A program made the translations under genes and the position numbers. Of a stretch of 64,000 bases of DNA, positions 25,780 through 34,473 are shown in pieces. The DNA comes from an uncultured Oscillospiraceae bacterium (GTDB lineage: Bacteria; Bacillota; Clostridia; Oscillospirales; Oscillospiraceae). The DNA lies in contig CAKUMO010000001.1 of NCBI GenBank assembly GCA_934667815.1, positions 124,001 to 188,000 of the forward strand. The letters run 5' to 3'. Each line of letters starts with the position of its first letter. Position 1 is the first letter of the stretch. The notes beneath the pieces were generated by a model. The model was not told the DNA's origin and searched no databases. It saw only the letters and a program-made list of their open reading frames with translations.

Positions 25780-26529
25780 ATGAGCATGCACATCGACGCC
25801 CGTCCGGGCGACATTGCGACCCATGTGATCACCGCCGGCGACCCGGAGCGTATTTCCTATCTTGCCGAGCACTATCTGGAGCATGCGGAGCTGGTCAGCA
25901 GCAAGCGCGCCGCGCTGTGCTACACCGGAATCTATGCAGGGCAGCGCGTTTCGGCCATGGCGGTGGGCATGGGCATCCCGTCCATGCTGATCTATGCGAC
26001 GGAGCTGTTCCGCGATTATGGCTGCGAGGCCATTGTGCGCGTCGGCACCTCGGCGGGCTATCTTGATTCCATGCAGCGGCACGACATCGTGCTCTCACAG
26101 GCGGCCTGCCATACCTCCGCGATCAACGACGGCCTGTTCAACGGCACCTTCTGCCCGATTGCGGACTACCGCCTGTTGTCCGAGGCCGAGCGCATTGCTG
26201 CGGCAAAAGGGCAAAAGGTCTACATCGGCAACACCGTCTGCAATGACCGCCTCTACCGCCTGCCCGAGAGCTACCGTTCGGGGGCATGGCGCGATTACGG
26301 CGTTCTCTGCTCGGAGATGGAGGGAGCGGCACTCTACACCGCCGCCGCACAGTTTGGCAAACGCGCCCTGATGCTCGTTTCCATCCTCTCACATCTGGAG
26401 GTCGATGCTGCCGGGAAAGAATGCATCCGTCCGCTGCCGGAAACACCCGGAAAGACTATGGACGACGCGCTGCTTCTGGCACTGGAGACGCTGGCCGAGG
26501 ACGGCAGGAGGCGCCATGGAGGTCTTTGA
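25780..26529 (+). CDS. deoD: DeoD-type purine-nucleoside phosphorylase, catalytic Asp replaced
   Basis: 249 residues, ATG 25780 with AGGAGG upstream. Matches the bacterial hexameric type: His4, 'TAGDPER' with Arg24, 'VRVGTSAG' with Arg87, and 'SEMEGAALYTAA' with Met180/Glu181. These enzymes split purine nucleosides with phosphate to base and ribose-1-phosphate in the cytoplasm. The usual 'TVSDH' with catalytic Asp204 is here 'SILSH', giving Ser204. In E. coli that Asp protonates purine N7, so activity or substrate range may differ. Overlaps the next gene by 14 bases. Good family call; exact substrate uncertain. Confidence 0.85.
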   Translation: MSMHIDARPGDIATHVITAGDPERISYLAEHYLEHAELVSSKRAALCYTGIYAGQRVSAMAVGMGIPSMLIYATELFRDYGCEAIVRVGTSAGYLDSMQRHDIVLSQAACHTSAINDGLFNGTFCPIADYRLLSEAERIAAAKGQKVYIGNTVCNDRLYRLPESYRSGAWRDYGVLCSEMEGAALYTAAAQFGKRALMLVSILSHLEVDAAGKECIRPLPETPGKTMDDALLLALETLAEDGRRRHGGL

Positions 26530-27070
26530 GGCACTGCGCAGCCGCGCGAGCGTGCGGGATTTCCTGCCGGCGCCGATCCCGGCGGAAGCACTGGAAAAGC
26601 TCAAAGAGGCCGCGCTGTGCGCGCCGACCTCGCTGAATTTGCAGCAGCAGCGCTTCTGTTTTATCACCGCGCCCGACATTCTCCGCACGCTGACCGAGGG
26701 CGTCATCCGCGTCTCCGAGGAGCGCGGTGAGACGGATTATCTTGAGCGCCTGGCGCAGCGTGACGGCAAGGTGTTCTTCGGCGCACCGCTGGTCATCGTC
26801 ATTGCGGTAAACCCGGAGAACAATTATATTGATGTCGATGCCGGCATCGCGGTGCAGAGCCTTGCGCTTGCCGCAAAGGCGCTTGGGCTGGATTCCGTTA
26901 TCATGGCAGCGCCCGACCGCGTGTTCACCGGCCCGCGTGCGCAGGAATATGAGCGGCTGCTGGGTTTCCCGGCGGGCTACCGCTTCGCCATCGCGCTGGC
27001 CGTCGGCTATGCGGCCCGCGAATTCCGCCCGCACGAACACAAGCGGGAAAATATGATCGAACTATGTTGA
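26516..27070 (+). CDS. Nitroreductase-family flavoprotein (second)
   Basis: 184 residues from ATG 26516, chosen because CAGGAGGCGCC precedes it inside the end of the phosphorylase gene. Family signs: 'LRSRASVRDFLPAPIPAEALEKL', 'ALCAPTSLNLQQQRF' and 'ALAAKALGLDSVIMAAP' for FMN binding. The C-terminus 'EFRPHEHKRENMIEL' is usual for small nitroreductases. It is clearly different from the first one at 25248, so not a recent duplication. Position in the operon suggests a role linked to nucleoside or base metabolism. Confidence 0.85.
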   Translation: MEVFEALRSRASVRDFLPAPIPAEALEKLKEAALCAPTSLNLQQQRFCFITAPDILRTLTEGVIRVSEERGETDYLERLAQRDGKVFFGAPLVIVIAVNPENNYIDVDAGIAVQSLALAAKALGLDSVIMAAPDRVFTGPRAQEYERLLGFPAGYRFAIALAVGYAAREFRPHEHKRENMIELC

Positions 27071-27095
27071 TTACTGCCACCGCAGTTTTCATAAA
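27067..27095 (+). promoter_or_regulatory. Possible internal promoter before BMP gene
   Basis: -35 TTGATT (27067-27072), 17 bases, -10 CATAAA (27090-27095), in the only gap of the operon (46 bases). It may boost the abundant binding protein. Weak match. Confidence 0.3.
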
Positions 27096-27116
27096 TTACA
27101 AACAAGGAGACAAGAA

Positions 27117-28262
27117 ATGAAAAAGCTGATCGCAATCCTTCTGGTCCTCGTCATGGCGCTGAGCCTGTTCGCATGCGCTGGCGGCAACGACCCGACCGAG
27201 CCCAACAACGACCCCTCGAAATCCGAAAACAACAACACTTCCGATACTCCTTCCGAAAACGTCAAGAAGGCGAACATCGTCCTCGTCATCCCGAACTCCC
27301 TCGGCGACAAGGCCTTCTCCGACATGGTGTGGTCCGGCGTGCAGATCGCCAAGGAGCAGAACCCTGACCGCATCGGCAACATCAAGTGCATCGAGCTTCA
27401 GGGCGACACCACCGCCCCCATCCCCACGCTGACCGAGCTGTCCGAGCTGGGCGAGTGGGACATCATCGTCACCGGCACCTTCAGCCTGAAGGAATCCATC
27501 GTGGAAGTCGCCGCGAAGTTCCCCGAGCAGAAGTTCCTCATCTATGATACCGAGCTGGATTACAGCGACGGCAAGTTTGCCAACTGCGCTTCCTTCGCTG
27601 CCATGCAGAATGAAGGCTCCTTCCTCGGCGGCGCACTGGCGGCCATGATGTCCGAGAGCGGCGTCATCGGCTTCGTCGGCGGCAAGGAGACCTCCTCCGT
27701 CAGCGACTTCCTTGTCGGCTACATCGAAGGCGCGAAGTATGTCAACCCCAATATCGTCGTCCGTTCCGCTTTCATCGGCAACTTCACCGATACCGCAGCG
27801 GCCAAGGAGCTTGCCAACGCGCAGAACGCGCAGGGCGCGGACATTGTCTTTGCAGTCTGCTCCGGCGCAGGCTCCGGCGTCTATGAGGCGGCGGCAGAGG
27901 GCGGCTTCTGGGCACTCGGCGTGGACTGCGACCAGTCTCTCATCCTCGAGGCGACCAACCCCGCAGCGGCCAAGGCCATCCTGACCTCCGTTGTGAAGAA
28001 CTTTGACGTCGTCCTCAGCACCGCCATCAAGGAAGCGCTGGACGGCACCCTCGAATTCGGCAAGCACAATGCGATCAACCTCGCGGCCGGCGGCATCGGC
28101 CTTGCAGACAACAGCTACTATCAGGCTGCCGTCTCCGCCGACATCCGTGCGAAGGTCGATGAGATCGCCGAAAAGATCAAGAGCGGCGAGATCACCGTCA
28201 GCACCGCCATCGGCATGGACGCCGATACCTACAACAACCTGAAGGAATCCGCATCCAAATAA
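27117..28262 (+). CDS. BMP-family nucleoside-binding lipoprotein
   Basis: 381 residues, ATG 27117 with AAGGAGACAAG upstream. Lipoprotein signal MKKLIAILLVLVMALSLFAC, a Pro/Asn/Ser-rich linker (about 20-45), then the BMP/PnrA binding fold ('VPNSLGDKAFSDMVWSGV'-type start, 'FVGGKETSSVSDFLVGY', 'GVDCDQSLILEATNP'). BMP proteins capture purine nucleosides for ABC uptake. The codon use is richer in C-ending codons than the flanking genes, in line with high expression. It delivers to the ATPase and permeases that follow. Confidence 0.92.
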   Translation: MKKLIAILLVLVMALSLFACAGGNDPTEPNNDPSKSENNNTSDTPSENVKKANIVLVIPNSLGDKAFSDMVWSGVQIAKEQNPDRIGNIKCIELQGDTTAPIPTLTELSELGEWDIIVTGTFSLKESIVEVAAKFPEQKFLIYDTELDYSDGKFANCASFAAMQNEGSFLGGALAAMMSESGVIGFVGGKETSSVSDFLVGYIEGAKYVNPNIVVRSAFIGNFTDTAAAKELANAQNAQGADIVFAVCSGAGSGVYEAAAEGGFWALGVDCDQSLILEATNPAAAKAILTSVVKNFDVVLSTAIKEALDGTLEFGKHNAINLAAGGIGLADNSYYQAAVSADIRAKVDEIAEKIKSGEITVSTAIGMDADTYNNLKESASK

Positions 28263-28289
28263 TCAGACATGGACAGCAAGGAGGCTGTG

Positions 28290-29849
28290 ATGGAAGAACA
28301 GTATGAATACGTCCTTTCCATGCAAAACATCACCAAGGTCTATAAGGACGGCTTTGTAGCGAATAAGAATATCGATTTCTCTGTCCGTAAGGGAGACATC
28401 CACGGCCTCGTCGGCGAAAACGGCGCAGGCAAGAGCACGCTGATGAAGGTGCTCTTCGGCCAGGAGCAGCCGGAAAGCGGAAAGATCTTTTACAAGGGAA
28501 AAGAAGTGGATATCAGCAGCCCCCTTGCTGCTTTGAAGCTCGGCATCGGGATGGTGCACCAGCATTTTATGCTGGTGCCCTCCCTGACCGTTGCGGAAAA
28601 CATGGTGTTTGGCATCGAACCGACAAAATGCGGCCTGTTCAACTATAAGCAGGCGGCCAAAATGACCCGCGAAGTATCCAAAAAGTTCGGGCTCGACGTA
28701 GATCCGGACATGAAGGTGCGCGACCTCTACGTCGGCCAGAAACAGCGCGTAGAGATTCTGAAAATGCTCCTGCGCAACGTCGAGGTGCTCATTCTCGACG
28801 AGCCGACGGCGGTTCTGACGCCGCAGGAGACCGAGGAGCTGTTCGCACAGCTCATCAACCTCAAAAAAGAGGGCTATACCATCGTTTTCATTTCCCACAA
28901 GCTCAACGAGATCAAACAGATCTGTGACCGCCTGACGGTTCTGCGCGACGGCCACTCCATCCAGACGGTGGATGTGGACAGCGTGACCGAGCAGGAGATT
29001 TCTCAAATGATGGTCGGCAGAAACGCCATCAATTCCCTGACCAAGATGCCTGCACAGCCCGGCGAAACGCGTCTGCAGGTGCAGGAGCTGAACTATTACA
29101 ACAATTTCGGCAAGCAGGTCCTGACGGACGTTTCCTTCAGCGTGCGCGGCGGCGAGATCTTAGGTGTCGCAGGCATCGAGGGCAACGGCCAGCGCGAGAT
29201 CTCCGAGATGATTACCGGAATGGACAAGATCCAGAGCGGCGAGATCTTCGTTGGAGACAAGAGCGTCAAGGGACATACCATCCGCGAGATCCGGCAGATG
29301 GGCGTGGCGCATGTTTCCGAGGACAGAATGACCTACGGCATTGCGGGCGACGCCAGCATTGAATACAACATCATTTCGGATCGTTACTATGAAAAAAACT
29401 ATCAAAAGTATCATATTTTGCGCCGCAAGGCCGTGCGCAAGCTCTCCGACGACCTGATTCACAGCTTCACGGTCAAGTGCGACGGAAGCACGGCGGCAAT
29501 CAAGACACTCTCCGGCGGCAACATTCAAAAGGTCGTCGCGGCGCGTGAATTTTCCAGCCGTCCGCAGATCATGATCGCCAACCAGCCGACGCGCGGGATT
29601 GACGTCGGCGCCAGTGAGCTGATCCGCAGCAAGCTCATCGGTCTGCGCGACAACGGCGCGGCGGTGCTCCTGATCTCCGCCGACATCACCGAGCTGCGCG
29701 AGGTGAGCGACAGCCTGATCGTGCTGTGCGGCGGACGGATCGTTGCCTACTTTGAATCTCTGGAGAATGTGACGGAAACGGAGCTGGGCGAGTATATGCT
29801 CGGCCTGAAGGAACAGACGCCGGAGCAGATCGCGAGGTGCTGCAAATGA
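28290..29849 (+). CDS. Nucleoside ABC transporter ATP-binding protein (two NBDs)
   Basis: 519 residues from ATG 28290, preceded by AAGGAGGCTGTG; ATG 28269 lacks a site. First NBD: Walker A GENGAGKST (about 43-51), signature 'YVGQKQRVEIL' and Walker B 'VLILDEPTAVL'. Second NBD: degenerate P-loop 'GIEGNGQREI', signature 'LSGGNIQKVV' and 'IANQPTRGIDVGAS'. This duplicated ATPase is the standard partner of BMP-type and ribose-type importers. It overlaps the next permease by 4 bases. Confidence 0.93.
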   Translation: MEEQYEYVLSMQNITKVYKDGFVANKNIDFSVRKGDIHGLVGENGAGKSTLMKVLFGQEQPESGKIFYKGKEVDISSPLAALKLGIGMVHQHFMLVPSLTVAENMVFGIEPTKCGLFNYKQAAKMTREVSKKFGLDVDPDMKVRDLYVGQKQRVEILKMLLRNVEVLILDEPTAVLTPQETEELFAQLINLKKEGYTIVFISHKLNEIKQICDRLTVLRDGHSIQTVDVDSVTEQEISQMMVGRNAINSLTKMPAQPGETRLQVQELNYYNNFGKQVLTDVSFSVRGGEILGVAGIEGNGQREISEMITGMDKIQSGEIFVGDKSVKGHTIREIRQMGVAHVSEDRMTYGIAGDASIEYNIISDRYYEKNYQKYHILRRKAVRKLSDDLIHSFTVKCDGSTAAIKTLSGGNIQKVVAAREFSSRPQIMIANQPTRGIDVGASELIRSKLIGLRDNGAAVLLISADITELREVSDSLIVLCGGRIVAYFESLENVTETELGEYMLGLKEQTPEQIARCCK

Positions 29850-30925
29850 ATCGAACCAAGAAAATTGAAGCGGCCTTTTTTGTGATCCGCGACGTGCTGG
29901 CCATCGGCATCGCGCTGCTGATCTCCTTTTTGCTGATCTTTGCGGTCAGCGAGGACGCCTTCGGCTCTTTGAAGCTGTTTCTGGTCGGGCCGCTGCAAAC
30001 GGTATCCAGACTCGGCTATATCGTTGAAAAAATGATTCCGCTGCTGTTTACCGGCGTCGGCGTGAGCCTGATGTTCCGCTGCCGTCAGGTGAACATGGGC
30101 AGTGAGGGCGCGTTCTATCTGGCAGGCGTCGCCAGCACCGCCGCGGCGGTGCTGCTGCCGCTGCCGTCCGTTATTCATCCCATCGTCTGCATCCTGATCG
30201 GCGGCATTGTTGGTGCGCTGGTCTGCGGTCTGACGGCGGTGATGCACACCAAGTTCCATTCCCTGACCATCGTGACCTCCCTGATGATTAACTACGTCTG
30301 CCTTTATCTCGGCCAGTATTTTATCAATCATCAGCTCTGGGACGTTACGACCGGCTATCAGGCCTCCTTCAAATTTCTGGAGACCGCGCTGCTGCCGAAG
30401 CTGTTCAGCAAGACCAACATCCACGCGGGTCTGTTCCTCGCCGTGGCGGTTGTGATCTTCGGCCACATCCTGCTGGAAAAGAGCACCTTCGGCTATAAGC
30501 TCAAGCTCGTCGGCATCAACCCGGACTTCTCCCGCTACTCCGGCATCAATGTGACGGCCGTCATCATCGGCTGCCAGCTCATCGGCGGCGCGCTCGCCGG
30601 TCTGGGCGGTGCGGTGGAGCAGCTCGGCATGTACAAGCGCTTTGAGTACGCCGGCATGTCCGGCCACGGCTTCGACGGCGTGATGATCGCCGTCATCGCG
30701 GGCAACAATCCCAAATATGTACCCATCGCCGCACTGTTTTTGGCCTATGTCAATGTCGGCGCGGAGACCATGGCGCGTATGTCGGACGTCCCGCCTGAGG
30801 TCGTGTCCATCGTGCAGTCGGTCATCATCATGTTCGTCGTGGCCGAAAAGTTCCTGGCCAATTGGAAGCACAAGGTCATTGCAAAGCAGTCCTTGAAGGA
30901 TCTCGGAAGGGCGGAGGTGCGATAA
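29846..30925 (+). CDS. Nucleoside ABC transporter permease 1
   Basis: 359 residues; ATG 29846 overlaps the ATPase stop (ATGA). Eight to ten membrane segments of the branched-chain/ribose permease type, with 'KLVGINPDFSRYSGINV' and 'GLGGAVEQLGMYKRFEYAGMSGHGFDGVMIA' typical of the larger permease (YufP-like) of nucleoside importers. It abuts the second permease without a gap. Confidence 0.9.
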   Translation: MNRTKKIEAAFFVIRDVLAIGIALLISFLLIFAVSEDAFGSLKLFLVGPLQTVSRLGYIVEKMIPLLFTGVGVSLMFRCRQVNMGSEGAFYLAGVASTAAAVLLPLPSVIHPIVCILIGGIVGALVCGLTAVMHTKFHSLTIVTSLMINYVCLYLGQYFINHQLWDVTTGYQASFKFLETALLPKLFSKTNIHAGLFLAVAVVIFGHILLEKSTFGYKLKLVGINPDFSRYSGINVTAVIIGCQLIGGALAGLGGAVEQLGMYKRFEYAGMSGHGFDGVMIAVIAGNNPKYVPIAALFLAYVNVGAETMARMSDVPPEVVSIVQSVIIMFVVAEKFLANWKHKVIAKQSLKDLGRAEVR

Positions 30926-31897
30926 ATGGAAAGCGTACTGAAATATATCTTCTCGACGCAGTTCATTGTTGCGGTTCTGCGCATGAGCACGCCGCTGATC
31001 CTCTGCTCCATGGGCGTTCTGCTCGTGCGCAAGTCCGGCATCGTCTGCATCGCCTTTGAATCCATGATGCTCGCGGCGGCCTTCGGCGGCGTCATCGGCA
31101 GCGCCTATGCCCAGAGCCTGGCCGTCGGCATGCTCTGCGGCGTTGGCCTGAGCGTGCTGTTTGCGCTGCTGTTCGGCTACTTCGTCTTGATTCTGAAAGC
31201 AAACAATATGCTCGTCAGTCTTGCCCTGAACACACTGGGCAGCGGCGGCACGGTGTTTATGCTCTATGCGCTCACCGGCGACCGCGGCAACTCCACAAGC
31301 CTTGCAAGCCTGCAATTTCCGACGGTGAACATTCCCTTCATTCAGGACATTCCGGTGCTGGGCAAGATCCTCTCCGGTCACAACGTGCTGACCTATGTCG
31401 CGCTGCTCAGCGTGCCCGTGATGTTCATCATCCTGATGAAAACACCGCTGGGCCTGCGCATCCGCGCCGTCGGCGAAAACGAGGGCGCTGCCGAATCATT
31501 GGGCACCAGCCCGGTGAAAACGCGCTTCATAGCGCTGATTATTGCGGGCGTGTTTGCCGGTTTTGCAGGCATGTATATGTCCATGGGCTATGTTTCGGCC
31601 TTTACCAGAGACATGATCTCCGGCCGCGGCTACATCGCCATTGCCGCACAGAACCTCGGCGGCTCCATGCCGGTGGCGACCTTCTTCTGGGCTCTGGTGT
31701 TCGGCGCGTCCAATGCCATCGCCAACGCCTTCCAGGCGATCAACATGCCGCCGGAGTTCTTGCAGATGTTCCCCTATGTTGCGACCGTCGTCGGCCTGAT
31801 GCTCGTCGGTATGACGATCAATCGCAAGAAAAAGCGCGAAATGCGCGAAATTGCAGAAAAATGTAAAGCGCTCAAGCTCGAAAAGGAAAGCAAGTAA
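30926..31897 (+). CDS. Nucleoside ABC transporter permease 2
   Basis: 323 residues, ATG 30926 directly after the stop of permease 1, ribosome-binding site GGAGGTGCG inside that gene's end. Eight or so membrane segments, with 'TPLGLRIRAVGENEGAAESLGTS' and 'GFAGMYMSMGYVSAFTRDMISGRGYIAIAAQNLGG' (split) typical of the smaller permease (YufQ-like). The C-terminus is highly charged (NRKKKREMREIAEKCK). Completes the importer. Confidence 0.9.
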   Translation: MESVLKYIFSTQFIVAVLRMSTPLILCSMGVLLVRKSGIVCIAFESMMLAAAFGGVIGSAYAQSLAVGMLCGVGLSVLFALLFGYFVLILKANNMLVSLALNTLGSGGTVFMLYALTGDRGNSTSLASLQFPTVNIPFIQDIPVLGKILSGHNVLTYVALLSVPVMFIILMKTPLGLRIRAVGENEGAAESLGTSPVKTRFIALIIAGVFAGFAGMYMSMGYVSAFTRDMISGRGYIAIAAQNLGGSMPVATFFWALVFGASNAIANAFQAINMPPEFLQMFPYVATVVGLMLVGMTINRKKKREMREIAEKCKALKLEKESK

Positions 31898-31898
31898 T

Positions 31899-32906
31899 AT
31901 GGCAAAAAGAAAGATCATCATGGACGTTGACACCGGTACGGATGATGCCGTCGCTCTGGTGCTGGCAATTCTGGGCGGTGAGGTCGAGCTGCTGGGCGTG
32001 ACCACGGTCAACGGCAATCTGGAGCTGAAGCTCACCACGGACAATACACTGCGCGTGGTGGAATGCTGCAAGCCCTATGGGCAGGTGCCGGTTTACAGCG
32101 GCTGCGAGTATCCGCTGGTGTCCACGCTCTTGCCTTACAGTGCGCAGTCGCGCCACCCCATCCCCAAGCGCGAGGGCACGAGCAAGAAATTCGCAATGCA
32201 CTGCGACCATCTGCCGCTGCCGGAGACCACGCTGAAAAAGCAGGACAAAAACGCCGTCGTCTGGCTCATTGAGACCGTCATGGCCTCCGAGCCGGGGAGC
32301 ATCAGCCTTGTCGCGCTTGCGCCGCTGACGAACATCGCCGCGGCGATGCGTGCGGAACCTGCCTTTGCCTCGCGGCTGGGCGAGATCGTCCTGATGGGCG
32401 GCGGCGACCGCATCGGCAATGCGAGTGCGGCGGCGGAGTTCAACATCTGGACGGACCCTGAAGCCGCCGAGATCGTGATGCAGAGCGGCTGCAAGCTCTC
32501 CGTGATCCCACTGGATGCGACGCATGGCGCAACGGTCACGGCGGCGCAGGCCGAGGAGCTGCGCGCGCTGGGCACGCCGCAGGCGGAATTTGTGGCAAAT
32601 GTGATCCTCGAGCGCATCGGCGGCTATGCGCTGCGCGACCCGGAGCTTGCAGCGCAGCAGGCTTCTCCGCTGCACGACGCGCTGGCGCTGTGCTATCTGC
32701 TGCATCCGCAGTGCATCACGCAGAAGCAGGAGCTGGTGTGCCACGTGGACATTTCCGGCGGTGCCGCATACGGCAGAACGGTCGTTGACCGCCGCAAGAA
32801 TCTTGTTACCGAGCAGCCAAACTGCGTCTTTGCAGAACAGGCGGACGCCGAATTCTTCTACCGCTGGATGTATACCATTCTGAAGAACGCGGCAGCCCGC
32901 ATTTAA
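31899..32906 (+). CDS. Nucleoside hydrolase (IunH/RihB-type)
   Basis: 335 residues from ATG 31899. Ca2+-binding aspartate cluster 'MDVDTGTDDAVAL' (Asp9, Asp11, Asp15, Asp16), the middle 'IVLMGGGDRIGNASAAAEFNIWTDPEAAEIV' region (split) with the conserved Asn/Asp, and the late 'LHDALALCYLLHP' with His-Asp. These enzymes hydrolyse nucleosides to base and ribose in the cytoplasm. As last gene of the operon it offers a hydrolytic route beside the phosphorylase. Its stop overlaps that of the opposing gene at 32903 by 4 bases. Confidence 0.93.
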   Translation: MAKRKIIMDVDTGTDDAVALVLAILGGEVELLGVTTVNGNLELKLTTDNTLRVVECCKPYGQVPVYSGCEYPLVSTLLPYSAQSRHPIPKREGTSKKFAMHCDHLPLPETTLKKQDKNAVVWLIETVMASEPGSISLVALAPLTNIAAAMRAEPAFASRLGEIVLMGGGDRIGNASAAAEFNIWTDPEAAEIVMQSGCKLSVIPLDATHGATVTAAQAEELRALGTPQAEFVANVILERIGGYALRDPELAAQQASPLHDALALCYLLHPQCITQKQELVCHVDISGGAAYGRTVVDRRKNLVTEQPNCVFAEQADAEFFYRWMYTILKNAAARI

Positions 32907-33409
32907 ATTAGATCACACCGGAGCGGGACTCCGAAAAGCAGGGAAAACGGACCGCCGGAACTGGCTTCAGCCAGCTCCGGCGGTTTGTCGCTTGCGGACG
33001 TCACGCCGCCCGCATTTGCGGTGTCAATTTTTTGAAACTGATACAGGACACCGCTATCTGTCTCCCGAACGGACAGCACATCCTCAAGCCGACGCACACA
33101 GCTTCCGGAGAAAAGAGGTGCAGCCTTCTCTCCGACGGTGAAGTCGTTACAGCGCGCAGGATTCCAAAACCGGAGAGCGCTGATGGAATATGCTGTTGGG
33201 TCGTTCTGGCGGTAGGCCGAACCCGCGTCGAAGTCCAGCGTCAGCCCCAGTTTCTCACAGTACCATTGCCCGCCGCGCGGCCGCTGCAGGGCGTGCCCGT
33301 ATAAGAAAATCGCAAATACAACTGCGACGATCAGAAAAATCGCCAGTGCACCGCCCAACACGGCACGCAGCGAGGACAGATAGATGCGCCTGTCGGTTGA
33401 ATTTTGCAT
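32903..33409 (-). CDS. Small single-pass membrane protein of unknown function
   Basis: 168 residues, ATG 33409 with GAGAGG upstream. One membrane helix (about 16-38) follows a short cytosolic start; the rest, about 125 residues, would be extracellular ('WYCEKLGLTLDFDAGSAY' begins it). No family recognised. It runs convergent to the nucleoside hydrolase gene, overlapping by 4 bases, and a large terminator-like hairpin is encoded in its 3' third. Confidence 0.65.
   Translation of the reverse strand: MQNSTDRRIYLSSLRAVLGGALAIFLIVAVVFAIFLYGHALQRPRGGQWYCEKLGLTLDFDAGSAYRQNDPTAYSISALRFWNPARCNDFTVGEKAAPLFSGSCVRRLEDVLSVRETDSGVLYQFQKIDTANAGGVTSASDKPPELAEASSGGPFSLLFGVPLRCDLI
32951..32984 (+). terminator. 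Terminator of the nucleoside operon, inside opposing gene
   Basis: Stem of 9 + 6 bases with a single A/C mismatch (ACCGCCGGA..CTGGCT / AGCCAG..TCCGGCGGT), loop TC, followed by TTTG on the plus strand, about 45 bases past the nucleoside hydrolase stop. It is also codons of the minus-strand gene at 32903. Confidence 0.6.
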
Positions 33410-33482
33410 GGGTTTTACCTCTCTGTGCCCTATTGCACCGGATTATGATAGTTATCGTAAATACGCCTGCGGAAACATGATT

Positions 33483-33514
33483 CCTCCGGCAGAAGCCAGA
33501 GACGCTGCCGGCGG
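33483..33514 (-). terminator. Possible hairpin after DUF4367 gene
   Basis: Arms CCGGCAG/CTGCCGG (7 bases, extended with one mismatch) with a 12-base loop, about 40 bases past the stop codon on the minus strand. No T-run. Confidence 0.35.
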
Positions 33515-33553
33515 GGAATCGGTCCTGAAATAAGTCTCCAATGATACACAGCG

Positions 33554-34306
33554 TTATTGAACGGCCTCAATCTGATTTGCAAGCGTCAGAACTTCCTCCC
33601 GGCTCAGTCCGTCGGCCGTGAGCAGATAGACGATCCCGTTTTCTGCATCGCGCCACAGCAGGCGATAGCCGTTCTTCTCTACGAGAAGCCCCTCACGCGC
33701 GCCGATGCGCACTTCCTCGATCGAGGCGGCATCCTCGGTGTCAAAATGCGTGGTACCGGAGAGATTTGCAGAGAAGAGAATCCGGTGATTCTGCGCGTCA
33801 ACGAAAGTCATCAGGATCCCGCCGAAGCTGTTGCACTCGTTCAGGTCCTGTGTGTAATCGGACGGGATCAGCTTTCCAAGCTGCTCGGCCTGCCGCCGGA
33901 ATCGCGCCGCGTTTGCGGCAATCCGTTCCGCCGTGAGCTGATCGGGATCGGTGATTTCCAGATAGCCGTCCTTCTGCCGGATAAAGAAATTGAGGATGGG
34001 CATACGCACGGCCTTTACCGTTGTGAACAAAATGGCGGCGATGCCGAACAGTGTCACGATCGCAAGCGCTGCTGCGCGTCCGGCGTGCAGGAGCTTCCCG
34101 GCCAATTGCCTGCGGTGCCGCCTGACCACGCCCTTTCGGATCAGACGGCGGCATTTTTCGTCCAGCGCCTTGGGAATCTCGACCTCCGTTTTCGGCTCGG
34201 TCTCAAGCTCTTCCTGTAAAGTGAGGGCGTACTGATCCATGAAGAACGCAGCGGCAGCGTCAACATATTGCTCATAGATTTTTTCGTTGGTCAAGGGCTT
34301 GCCCAT
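33554..34306 (-). CDS. DUF4367-like membrane protein
   Basis: 250 residues from ATG 34306, preceded by AGGAGGTC; the frame extends 24 codons further but without a site. Residues 1-85 are charged and helical and probably cytosolic, one membrane helix lies at about 93-113, and the C-terminal 100 residues ('VEKNGYRLLWRDAENGIVYLLTADGLSREEVLTLANQI') match the end pattern of DUF4367 domains. Such proteins often accompany sigma factors as anti-sigma-like partners, but no sigma factor gene is next to it. Function therefore open. Confidence 0.7.
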   Translation of the reverse strand: MGKPLTNEKIYEQYVDAAAAFFMDQYALTLQEELETEPKTEVEIPKALDEKCRRLIRKGVVRRHRRQLAGKLLHAGRAAALAIVTLFGIAAILFTTVKAVRMPILNFFIRQKDGYLEITDPDQLTAERIAANAARFRRQAEQLGKLIPSDYTQDLNECNSFGGILMTFVDAQNHRILFSANLSGTTHFDTEDAASIEEVRIGAREGLLVEKNGYRLLWRDAENGIVYLLTADGLSREEVLTLANQIEAVQ

Positions 34307-34420
34307 AGTAAGACCTCCTAAAATTCCTGCTGTGGAATTCTCTCTATACATATAGACCATCAAGACCGGCTTTTGCAACCGTTTTTTTATAAAAACTGAA
34401 TTTTTTTATTTAAAAGATTG

Positions 34421-34452
34421 AATCCGCCTTCGGCAAAAGCCGAAGGCGGATT
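34421..34452 (-). terminator. Terminator after DUF4886 surface protein gene
   Basis: Minus-strand stem AATCCGCCTTCGGC with its complement (14 bases), loop TTTT, then CAATCTTTT, about 20 bases past the stop at 34474. Strong hairpin. Confidence 0.8.
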
Positions 34453-34473
34453 CTTGAGACTTATGAAATAAAC

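Noticed and set aside
34370..34386. TTGCAACCGTTTTTTTA upstream of the DUF4367 gene as a further LacI site
   Set aside because: Only the core AACCGTT matches; the outer pairs of the palindrome are missing and the gene is unrelated to the locus.
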